A stretch of DNA of 64,000 bases from Gracilimonas sp017641085 (lineage in GTDB: Bacteria; Bacteroidota; Rhodothermia; Balneolales; Balneolaceae): assembly GCF_046115515.1 (NCBI RefSeq), contig NZ_CP175953.1; one strand, given 5' to 3'. The notes below the pieces were generated by a model. It was not told the DNA's origin. It made no database searches and saw only the letters and a program-made list of their open reading frames with translations. Positions 57,291-64,000 of the stretch are shown piece after piece. The stretch's first letter is position 1. Every line of letters starts with the position of its first letter. A program made the position numbers and the translations under genes.

Positions 57291-58638
57291 AAGGGAGTAA
57301 CCAGGTTCGGTGTTTCAGTGAGGGTTCAATTTCGGTAAGGTCCACGTTCGGGTTTACATAGCGCTGACTACTTCGTCCGTTTAAAGCCACGTAGCTGTCA
57401 ACGTAGATTTTGGGGTCATCAATTCTGAGTTCTTGCCGGTAGTGGTCTTCCAGGAAGTGGGCATATTCAAGGATGAAGTCGGGTTGAAACGACATTTGTT
57501 TTTCCTGAAAGCGGGTGAGAAACTCGGTGTTGTCCACATAAAACCTTTGGCCTGAATCAGGGTTAACAACTTTGAAATTCGCATATCCGACTTTTTCCAT
57601 CAGCATCACTCTCCAGGAAAACCGGTAGCCTTCTTCCGTCCAAAATAATTCGCCCGGATAAAGCAGGTATCGGAAAGGAATGAGAAGCTGGAGTACAAAG
57701 AAAACGGAAACCACTGCTAACGAAGCTTTTCGAACCCATTGTTGTGGGAATGAATACGCTTTTCCATTATCAAAAAAGGACTTTGTGATGTTAAACCATC
57801 TGGAAATATAGTCCAGTACTCGGTTATGTAGTCCGGCATCAAAAAATATGAGCGTGCTAACAATCATGATATAAGGGAACATCCCAATCGGGAAAAGTAC
57901 CCGGGTTAATACATGAAAAATGACCACGAGAATAAATGCAAAAATCCGTGTTTTGCGAATCAGCAATAAAAAGGGAATGCTGAGGTCGTAGATAGCCCCG
58001 GCCCAGGCAAATGCGTAGTGTGTCCAGCTTTGCTGAAGGAGGTCGCCCAGCAATGGGATGGAATACTTGGAGGGCAGCCATATTTGTAAGGGCATTGCCT
58101 CAAACAGCCAGTCGGAATTGAGTTTGGCCAGCCCCGCATAAAAGTACACGATAAAAAGCAGAAGCTTGATCGAATCGATCGACCACTTGGGTACTTGTTG
58201 TGATCTCAGCGTTTCATTCTTCCGGGCGTCTAAGGAATAGTAGGCATGAGCCGGGAGAAAAATCATCAAAAAGCTGAGGATACTGATGAAGTAGTAGTGG
58301 TTGAGGTAGGTAGTCTTATCCATCAGCTCGATATAGGTGAAGCTGAGAAAAAAGACGAGGATCGAAAACCGATATTTATATCCCAGTGTCACAAAAATGG
58401 AACACAGCCCACAGATCACAAAAATAAGATAGGTCCAGTCTCCAAGAGGCTGAACCCATTCAAATCCGTAGTAAGAAAAGAAAAACTGTGGTTCTATATA
58501 GAGCTTTTCAATCCAGCCGTTGGCTGCAAACCGAACAATGCTGATCAGCATAAGCAGACCGAAAAAAATTCGGAAAACAGCCAGCGGAGCAGCATTGGTT
58601 GAGGTAGTCAGATATGATCGGATTGAAGAAATGCTCAC
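57265..58638 (-). CDS. HTTM-domain membrane protein
   Basis: This 457-aa protein has an N-terminal multipass region of about eight helices (roughly 15-335), with the HTTM (vitamin-K-dependent gamma-carboxylase-like) pattern: LAVFRIFFGLLMLISIVRF, WVQPLGDWTYLIFVICGL, LIPFRYLLYPGELFWTEEG and FSWRVMLMEK. A soluble C-terminal part follows (about 345-457). HTTM proteins may act as lipid- or metal-linked membrane enzymes; no exact activity is known here. It sits between the imelysin and TonB receptor genes in a tight operon (3-base gap and 26-base overlap). Confidence 0.85.
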   Translation of the reverse strand: MSISSIRSYLTTSTNAAPLAVFRIFFGLLMLISIVRFAANGWIEKLYIEPQFFFSYYGFEWVQPLGDWTYLIFVICGLCSIFVTLGYKYRFSILVFFLSFTYIELMDKTTYLNHYYFISILSFLMIFLPAHAYYSLDARKNETLRSQQVPKWSIDSIKLLLFIVYFYAGLAKLNSDWLFEAMPLQIWLPSKYSIPLLGDLLQQSWTHYAFAWAGAIYDLSIPFLLLIRKTRIFAFILVVIFHVLTRVLFPIGMFPYIMIVSTLIFFDAGLHNRVLDYISRWFNITKSFFDNGKAYSFPQQWVRKASLAVVSVFFVLQLLIPFRYLLYPGELFWTEEGYRFSWRVMLMEKVGYANFKVVNPDSGQRFYVDNTEFLTRFQEKQMSFQPDFILEYAHFLEDHYRQELRIDDPKIYVDSYVALNGRSSQRYVNPNVDLTEIEPSLKHRTWLLPFDDEIKGL

Positions 58639-58641
58639 TGG

Positions 58642-59754
58642 TTAATCACCATCGGCATCAACATAGTCCACGTTTATATTCAGCGCCTGCAGCATATCAA
58701 CTTTCAGGTAAACCACATTCATCTGCAGTTCATCATAGGTGGCAAGCATGGCTGTATTGTTCGATTCAATCTGCCCTGCAAAACTTTTGTTAAGTGATGA
58801 GGCCTGCTCCCGGGCTGCATCAAATTGGTTGTTAATGAGTGTGGTAAGATCAGTTCCTTCCTTCATCGTGTTCAGATAATCAAGGTAGTCGTCAAGGCTT
58901 TCTCCGCTCTGATTGGGCTGGTTGACATGCACTCCGTTGAAAAAGTTCTGGGTGGCATCAAGGGAGGCATTAAAAAGCTCTTTAGAGAAATCACCACTGT
59001 AATAAGCTTCCACATGAGAACTCAGCGGTGAACCGGAAAACACACCGGCGGGAATGCCGATTTTGCCGGCGCGCAGATGTTTCTCGTAGTAATAGATATA
59101 GTCATTTACCATCATATCGAGTGAGGAATTGGCCCCGTTTCCGGAGTTGCTCACAAATTCATCGCGGTAGCCGGAAGTCCAGTCAGCAAGCACTTCATTA
59201 GTAAGAGAGTCGATGCGGGATGTCAGGTCGGTCAGGTACTGCCGATAGTTTTCGGCCTCAGGATGGGTGGTGTAAAAAGTCAGGATCTCGGTGTCTTCTT
59301 CGGCCAATCCATTCAATAAATAATCCAAAGCAGGAAATCCCTGGCTGTTGTTGAGCGATGGCAGTTCCAGGTTGTATGATCCGGACTCAATGTTATCCTC
59401 AATTTCGGTGGTGTCGGTCGGGTAAATATTCAGGTTGTCCCGATAGCGAAGTTCCATGGGTTTGCCGGTCTCAAACATGGAAACAGTTTGGAAAGCGAGG
59501 TAAGCTGATTCCCAGGAAGTCCGAAGTGTGAGAAGGTTGCTCGCGGTAGGAAATTCTGAAAAGGTAGCAGCATCAGTATGCAGTTGCTCGGTAGCCTCAG
59601 AAAAATTAGTATAAGACGGGATAATGATGTTATCAGCCCAGTTTACCAAAATGGCTTCCCGGTTAAAATCGTCTGCATCGGGACCGGAGGGTCCGTTATC
59701 GGTACAACTCCAAACCAATAACACAGTGAGTAATAAAAGCGAAAATTTCTTCAT
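58642..59754 (-). CDS. Imelysin-family lipoprotein
   Basis: In this 370-aa protein a lipobox (LLVWSC) lies near residue 17. The remainder is mainly helical. GFPALDYLLNGLAEED takes the place of the GxHxxE motif of insulin-cleaving M75/imelysin proteins, with changes (Pro for His), so the metal site may differ. ICMP/EfeO-like proteins of this family are iron-uptake components. It follows the DUF4856 gene after a hairpin attenuator and precedes the HTTM gene by 3 bases. Confidence 0.85.
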   Translation of the reverse strand: MKKFSLLLLTVLLVWSCTDNGPSGPDADDFNREAILVNWADNIIIPSYTNFSEATEQLHTDAATFSEFPTASNLLTLRTSWESAYLAFQTVSMFETGKPMELRYRDNLNIYPTDTTEIEDNIESGSYNLELPSLNNSQGFPALDYLLNGLAEEDTEILTFYTTHPEAENYRQYLTDLTSRIDSLTNEVLADWTSGYRDEFVSNSGNGANSSLDMMVNDYIYYYEKHLRAGKIGIPAGVFSGSPLSSHVEAYYSGDFSKELFNASLDATQNFFNGVHVNQPNQSGESLDDYLDYLNTMKEGTDLTTLINNQFDAAREQASSLNKSFAGQIESNNTAMLATYDELQMNVVYLKVDMLQALNINVDYVDADGD

Positions 59755-59774
59755 GGTATGTATCTTTTTAAAGC

Positions 59775-59811
59775 AAAAAAAGCTGACACCCGATTTCGTT
59801 CAGGTGCCAGC
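59775..59811 (-). terminator. Attenuator-like terminator between DUF4856 and imelysin genes
   Basis: On the minus strand GCTGGCACC (59811-59803) pairs with GGTGTCAGC (59790-59782), including one G-U pair, and is followed by seven T. Lying within the operon, it would reduce expression of the downstream genes relative to the first. Confidence 0.7.
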
Positions 59812-59832
59812 GAGAAAAAAATAGATTAACTA

Positions 59833-61050
59833 TTAGTTGGCAGCTTCTTCTACAGTGAAGCTAAACTGGCCGGCAATTTCAGCAGACATGTTGTCGAGTG
59901 TTTCAGGAGTTATGTCCCAAAGTCCGTTTCCTTCTTCAAGCTGTGCAAGGAATGCGTCAACATCTGTTTTGGTAAAGTAAGGGCTGTCGGAGCCGGGCAC
60001 TCGTGTAAACTGCAGGCTGTAAATAAATCCGTAAGCTTCTGACAGGTCGTGAAAAGCAGCACCGTAATCAGGTGTTTCCTCAGCAAGTATATTTTTTGCT
60101 GACTGCAGATAGTAAACAGCACGCACTCCGATAAGGATGGAAATGTTTTCACGGATGATGTCTGCTTGTTCATCGCGTACATCATATTGCCCTTCAACAA
60201 TGGCAGCGCGACCTAATGCAAAAGCATCAAAAGTTTCCTGAGCAATGCCGGAGAAATCATCATCATTATCCAGGCGGGCCAGGTACTTGTTCAGAAAGCT
60301 GTCGTCTTCACCAAGGGTAGCCAGTGGATTTGCAGGATCAGCAGAGGTGCCGAAGAGGTAGCCATAAGCTTCATCCCATTTATGCTCCATATTGGTGTAA
60401 TTTTTGCCTTCAGCCAGGTTTCCGTCGTTGTTGTCTTCACGGTTAGTGCCGGCGTCTAACACAGAAACACTCACATAGTTGTTGAGCATTTGGTCGGTCA
60501 TCAGGGCGCCAATCAAACTTTTACCCACCAACTGATTGTATTCTAATCCTTTCCCATTTACGTAACGGGTAGAAGAACCATCGGCAATTTGTCCGGGTTG
60601 GCCGGGTGCAGCCAGCGTATTTCTATTTGGGAATACTTCCTCAACCTGAAGAGATATCCATGTTTCAAACTGATTCTTGATTTCCGCACTTACGGCTGTG
60701 TTGTTTGAAAAGAAATCGGTGGAAGCCGCTACTTTTCCTTTAATATTTTTGGTAGCAGTGTTCAGCTCAGCGCTTTCAAACGGATCTACATCGCCACCGT
60801 TTTCTGATTGGTTGCGGTACATTCGTAACAAAAGCTGTTCGGTAGAATTTTCGAAGTCCAGCATCGCCGGAAGTAATTCGTGCCCCATTTGGATACGAGT
60901 GGTTTGACCGGAGAATGACACAGTCGATTCGCCGTTTCGGGTGAATTCATAAGATGAGGGTACTTCGATTTTTGTACCGTCATTGTTGTCGCAGGAAATA
61001 AGTATAGATGAAACTAAGAATAGTGTTAAAAAGGATTTGAGTCGGAACAT
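59833..61050 (-). CDS. DUF4856-family lipoprotein
   Basis: In this 405-aa protein a lipobox (SSILISC) lies near residue 20. The family signature follows: PSSYEFTRNGESTVSFSGQTTRIQMGHELLPAM. A helical body resembling imelysin/EfeO proteins follows (NMEHKWDEAYGYLFG, ILIGVRAVYYLQSAK, HDLSEAYGFIYSLQF). First gene of the operon. It probably binds iron or a co-factor at the cell surface with the imelysin protein. A hairpin after its stop may make it more abundant than its partners. Confidence 0.88.
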   Translation of the reverse strand: MFRLKSFLTLFLVSSILISCDNNDGTKIEVPSSYEFTRNGESTVSFSGQTTRIQMGHELLPAMLDFENSTEQLLLRMYRNQSENGGDVDPFESAELNTATKNIKGKVAASTDFFSNNTAVSAEIKNQFETWISLQVEEVFPNRNTLAAPGQPGQIADGSSTRYVNGKGLEYNQLVGKSLIGALMTDQMLNNYVSVSVLDAGTNREDNNDGNLAEGKNYTNMEHKWDEAYGYLFGTSADPANPLATLGEDDSFLNKYLARLDNDDDFSGIAQETFDAFALGRAAIVEGQYDVRDEQADIIRENISILIGVRAVYYLQSAKNILAEETPDYGAAFHDLSEAYGFIYSLQFTRVPGSDSPYFTKTDVDAFLAQLEEGNGLWDITPETLDNMSAEIAGQFSFTVEEAAN

Positions 61051-61078
61051 GTCTTGAAAAATAGATTGTTATTTTTAT

Positions 61079-61093
61079 TTAGATCGATTCTAA
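61079..61093. promoter_or_regulatory. Operator-like palindrome upstream of the DUF4856 operon
   Basis: TTAG-N7-CTAA (61079-61082, 61090-61093; TTAGA and TCTAA arms) lies 29 bases before the DUF4856 start codon. It resembles the TTAG-N6-CTAA sites before the other TonB receptor at 39552 and 39623. Metal-dependent repression would suit both; weak evidence. Confidence 0.35.
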
Positions 61094-61232
61094 GTTAAGG
61101 AGAGTTTTAAACCAAATCAAAGCTTATGTAGAATAAATCTAAATTAATTTCTCTCATACATTAAATCCCGGAACAAGTCAGGATAATTTCAATTCACTAA
61201 AGTGAATAACCCCAATCAAATACAGGAAAACG

Positions 61233-61664
61233 ATGTTTACGAGCAGACTAATTCTTTTAATCACTGCGACCATGCTACTGTTTACAGCTTGTTCTGAAAA
61301 GACCAACAAGAATGCTGAGAATGTGGGTAAAGAAGTTGAAAATACGGTAGAATCAGCCAGGAATGATGTTCAACAAACCAGAGAGGAATTCATTGCAGAG
61401 GCGGAACGTACGCTGGAGAAAATGAATGAGGATATTTCCGAAGCCGAAGAACAGTTGAAGGAAAAGTCAGAAGAGGCTCGTGAAAAAGCAGAAGAAAAAC
61501 TTGAGAAGCTTAAAGGCGAACGGGATTCCTTCAAAGAGGATTTAGCCGAGCTTCAGGAATCAGGAAAGGATAAATGGAAGGAAGTAAAAGACGAAATGCA
61601 AGACGGACTGGAAACCCTGAAGACCAAATATAATCGACTACTTGAAGACCTCCGGGTTGGATAG
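61233..61664 (+). CDS. Coiled-coil lipoprotein
   Basis: In this 143-aa protein a lipobox (LLFTAC) ends near residue 21. The rest is Glu/Lys-rich with heptad pattern over about residues 30-140 (EVENTVESARNDVQQTREEF, EKLKGERDSFKEDLAELQ), one long coiled coil resembling Lpp- or apolipoprotein-like proteins. It might link the outer membrane to peptidoglycan or act as a stress protein. It is a single gene, ending immediately against the stop of the convergent gene at 61665. Confidence 0.75.
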   Translation: MFTSRLILLITATMLLFTACSEKTNKNAENVGKEVENTVESARNDVQQTREEFIAEAERTLEKMNEDISEAEEQLKEKSEEAREKAEEKLEKLKGERDSFKEDLAELQESGKDKWKEVKDEMQDGLETLKTKYNRLLEDLRVG

Positions 61665-63182
61665 TTACTCTTTTTGACGAGGAGAGACCAAATCCATGGC
61701 CTGGCCAAGAATATTTTTGCTAAAATTGAGGAATTTTTCCTGATTTCCCATTGCCAGGAAGCGGAGTACATACCGCAGCTCTGCCAATAATTTGGGAGGG
61801 TTACTTACCAGCGTGTCTTCGCGAACAACTTCATCCCAGTCGATGGAGTGCTGAAATTTAACACCCGCTTTGGCCATGGTTTTTAAATACACATTCGCCA
61901 TTAGCCCATATCCAATGGTGGTAGGGTGAAGCCCATCTAAACTGAAGATGCCACCTTTGTAAAGCTGTCCGTTTTTATCAAGACGAATAAAATCGGTACT
62001 GAGCTTTATGTCGCCATCCTCATCCACAAGGTGTGCGGTGCTTTCTTGTTTTAATAAGGCATCGGCCAGTCCTTTTGGTAGATCCCTAACCAGCTCCCCT
62101 CCTAAACGCCGACGAGCCAACCCGGCTACATTCTTAGCCATGGGTACTACCGACCATCCGTATTCATCGGCTACTTCCCGGATGATCTTATTGTACTCAT
62201 CCATGGTTAGGTCGAGCTGAATAGCCTGATCTTTTGTTAAATGCGGATGCTTTTCAGGATCGAAATCTTCATCCCAAATCCAGAAGCGGGTGTAATAGTC
62301 AAAATATCCGAGGCGCTTGCTGGACAGGTCCGAATTCACTCCCCGGCAAACCGGTGGAATGGTTACATAGGGCAGGGTGGGTACAAAGACTCGTTTAGCG
62401 TTCAGCTTCGAGACTTTTTCTGCAAGTTTCCGGTACTGAATTTCAAAATGTTCGGGGCGATAAACCGTGTGGGTTCGTTTTCCGGGAAATACTTCCAGGT
62501 TATCATCTTCGGTCCAGATCATTTTTAAGTCGGTAATAGCCGCAATCATGTTATTGTGGCCAAGACACACAATTAGGTTCTCAATACCGCCATCATCAGC
62601 CAGTACCTTTGCATTATCAAATTGGCTTCGGGTTTGGAGTTCGTTGTCCTTCTTCAGGGCTGGATTCAAAACCAGCCGGGCAGTGGTGAATTTGGCATGC
62701 TCGGGGAGCATATCAAAAACGGTGAACCTTTCGGGGTTAGTTTGAATGTGATGCCGGCTGTTTTGCTCATTCACAACCCAGGAGTCGCTTATGTTGAACC
62801 CCCACACCGATTGATTGTGATAAGGTGAACTTCGCTCTACGGCAAGGTCTTTTAAGCCGCCTTCCCAGTATTTTTTAATCCGCTTCAGGGTTTTCAGCAT
62901 GTGAGTGGCGGCGGGCAAATATTCATTCCAGGTAATTTCATCCCCGAACTCTTCCGACATTCCCCGAACCAACACTTCAAGGTTTAAGGGGATGCCGGCC
63001 TGAGCGGTAAAGCTGGGTTGGTCAAAATCGGGTGTTGGTTCAATGCAGCGATGCAGAAAAGAAGGAAAATTAACATCGGTGCGGTAAATACCACCGTTGT
63101 TAAACCCCTGCGAAAGGCTGTCTCCAATAACGACCAGTTTGTGCTTGGCTTCTTTTTTATTCCAGAACATGCATTTTGCCAT
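61665..63182 (-). CDS. SGNH/GDSL-type hydrolase (large)
   Basis: In this 505-aa protein, VVIGDSLSQGFNNGGIYRTD near the N-terminus gives block I with the nucleophilic Ser. LIVCLGHNNMIAAI provides the block III Asn, and the C-terminal FSLDGLHPTTIGYGLMANVY gives the catalytic Asp-x-x-His. The large spacing between blocks and the length exceed simple SGNH esterases, so a family of its own is likely. No signal peptide is seen. Probable substrate: esters of lipids or polysaccharides. Confidence 0.8.
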   Translation of the reverse strand: MAKCMFWNKKEAKHKLVVIGDSLSQGFNNGGIYRTDVNFPSFLHRCIEPTPDFDQPSFTAQAGIPLNLEVLVRGMSEEFGDEITWNEYLPAATHMLKTLKRIKKYWEGGLKDLAVERSSPYHNQSVWGFNISDSWVVNEQNSRHHIQTNPERFTVFDMLPEHAKFTTARLVLNPALKKDNELQTRSQFDNAKVLADDGGIENLIVCLGHNNMIAAITDLKMIWTEDDNLEVFPGKRTHTVYRPEHFEIQYRKLAEKVSKLNAKRVFVPTLPYVTIPPVCRGVNSDLSSKRLGYFDYYTRFWIWDEDFDPEKHPHLTKDQAIQLDLTMDEYNKIIREVADEYGWSVVPMAKNVAGLARRRLGGELVRDLPKGLADALLKQESTAHLVDEDGDIKLSTDFIRLDKNGQLYKGGIFSLDGLHPTTIGYGLMANVYLKTMAKAGVKFQHSIDWDEVVREDTLVSNPPKLLAELRYVLRFLAMGNQEKFLNFSKNILGQAMDLVSPRQKE

Positions 63183-63239
63183 TAAATCTCAAAAACAAAA
63201 AAAGATAGCTAAGTGAAGGGTGAATACAAATATGAGTCA

Positions 63240-63283
63240 TGAGTAGTGAGTAGTGAGGAAAAATACTCATCACTCACTACTCA
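63240..63283. repeat. Near-perfect 18-bp inverted repeat of GAGTAGT units
   Basis: TGAGTAGTGAGTAGTGAG (63240-63257) and CTCATCACTCACTACTCA (63266-63283) are inverted with two mismatches around an 8-base loop. Both arms are built from TGAGTAG-type units. It fills part of the gap between an SGNH gene and the AhpD-like gene; it may be a repeat element or promoter-region hairpin. Confidence 0.75.
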
Positions 63284-63356
63284 AACCTCACAACTATTTA
63301 TCACGAACATGCCTATTTTGTGTTTTGTTATCAGAGGCAAATCAAATTAACAGACT

Positions 63357-63725
63357 ATGTCAGATAAAAACAGACTGGAACTATTCAGAGAAAAAAGAGC
63401 CGAGCAGAACGAGAAAGTGATGGACCTGGATCATCTGGGCATCAAGCGCTTTTTCAATATGGACACCAATACCTATCGTGACGGAGCCCTTTCCACTCAA
63501 ACCAAAGAACTGCTGGGTCTGGTGGCCTCATCGGTGTTGCGCTGCAACGACTGTATCGACTATCACCTGGAGCAGTGTGCCAAAGCCGGTTCAACCAAAG
63601 CCGAAATTGTTGATGCATTAAATGTGGCCTTAATTGTAGGTGGGAGTATTGTAATTCCACATCTCCGGCATGCAGCCGACACGCTGGATTTTCTGGAGGA
63701 AGAGGGGACTTTAAAAACAGAGTAA
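63357..63725 (+). CDS. Carboxymuconolactone decarboxylase family / AhpD-like protein
   Basis: In this 122-aa helical protein SSVLRCNDCIDYHLEQCAKAG carries the CxxC and downstream His of AhpD-like disulfide reductases, which regenerate peroxiredoxins. ALNVALIVGGSIVIPHLRHA follows as in the family. Both cysteines and the His are present, so redox function is more likely than decarboxylase function. It is preceded by an A/T-rich region with an inverted repeat. Confidence 0.88.
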   Translation: MSDKNRLELFREKRAEQNEKVMDLDHLGIKRFFNMDTNTYRDGALSTQTKELLGLVASSVLRCNDCIDYHLEQCAKAGSTKAEIVDALNVALIVGGSIVIPHLRHAADTLDFLEEEGTLKTE

Positions 63726-63753
63726 AGTTTAGAACTCTTCTTGAAGAATTTTT

Positions 63754-64000
63754 CTAATCTAGAGCTTCAAATTCCATCGGATCAGGATGCAGAAATTCCA
63801 GGTCAAATCTGTTTATCAGCTTTTTGGATGAAACGGTTTTCCCATCGGCTCCGCCTTCAACAAAGGTAGGTTTTTTAAGTCCCAGTCGCTCCGCAACAAC
63901 AGTGTAAATCTCGGATCGACTCGGATGCGAACCTGAACACACATTGTATATTTCCCCACGAATATTTTCAGAAATAATTTTTTGGGTAACCTGGATGACA
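63754..64000 (-). CDS. NAD-dependent epimerase/dehydratase-type protein, C-terminal part
   Basis: The frame is open to the right edge (codons from 63999 downwards), so only about the last 82 residues are present; the apparent GTG start at 63942 is internal. The visible sequence GEIYNVCSGSHPSRSEIYTVVA, then LISKLINRF-like tail SSKKLINRFDLEFLHPDP, is the typical C-terminal substrate part of extended SDR proteins (YeeZ-like). The gene continues beyond the window. Confidence 0.7.
   Translation of the reverse strand, partial: VIQVTQKIISENIRGEIYNVCSGSHPSRSEIYTVVAERLGLKKPTFVEGGADGKTVSSKKLINRFDLEFLHPDPMEFEALD

Overview
The window is about 64 kb of bacterial DNA of moderate GC content. It reads as a member of the Bacteroidota/Balneolota/Rhodothermota group; a marine Balneolaceae-like host is my best guess. 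The supporting signs are a secreted redoxin with a Por (type IX) sorting tail, carboxypeptidase-D-like TonB receptors, a DUF6029-type outer-membrane protein, DUF4856 and imelysin lipoproteins, a TAnnTTTG-type promoter, mostly absent Shine-Dalgarno sequences, and several dispersed hairpin repeats of a kind common in that group. The taxonomy is inference.

Region 1 (1 to about 15,020) is the right-hand part of an integrated mobile element. It runs off the left edge and ends at a tRNA-Leu(TAA) gene beside a tyrosine integrase. It encodes a very large SF2 helicase (cut by the edge), a small hydrophobic protein, two paralogous beta-rich proteins of about 208 aa that look like major virion proteins, two further beta-rich structural candidates, and a Kelch-type protein. 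Next comes a run of small membrane-anchored proteins that includes a transglycosylase, a peptidoglycan-binding protein, an amidase, a holin-like protein and a spanin-like protein. A secreted cargo gene and the integrase close the element. No terminase, portal or tail gene is visible here. I read it as a provirus, possibly a tailless virus with a membrane. Each of the two paralogous structural genes is preceded by the same two-stem structure with compensatory base changes, which is the most striking non-coding signal in the window.

Region 2 (15.0-28.2 kb) is host core: a beta-barrel protein, (p)ppGpp synthetase/hydrolase, HU/IHF, RuvX, peptide deformylase, formyltransferase, an ankyrin protein, P5C dehydrogenase, GAPDH, two secreted hydrolases, a PIN/RHH toxin-antitoxin pair with a repeated operator, a small DUF1508-like gene and an OsmC protein.

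Region 3 (28.3-33.6 kb) is a histidine operon (hisG, hisD, hisC, hisB, hisH). It is led by a 28-residue peptide containing 11 histidines, followed by attenuator-like hairpins. HisB carries an unusual N-terminal extension, and hisA, hisF and hisI/E are not here.

Region 4 (33.7-42.4 kb) holds a LolA-like protein, two FtsX-type permeases, a LolD-like ATPase and an outer-membrane barrel, interrupted by a four-helix-bundle gene set among 7-bp tandem repeats. A TonB receptor-thioredoxin pair with palindromic operator-like sites follows.

Region 5 (42.4-44.8 kb) is accessory: two minus-strand genes separated and flanked by integron attC-like sites, without an integrase, plus a 140-bp palindromic repeat.

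Region 6 (44.8-64 kb) contains a TlpA/DUF6029/T9SS-redoxin operon, an ABC exporter whose permease is fused to an M1 peptidase, a TolB-like lipoprotein, a REP-associated transposase with an internal 36-bp perfect palindrome, a likely iron-uptake operon (DUF4856, imelysin, HTTM, TonB receptor), an SGNH-like hydrolase, an AhpD-like protein and the end of an SDR gene.
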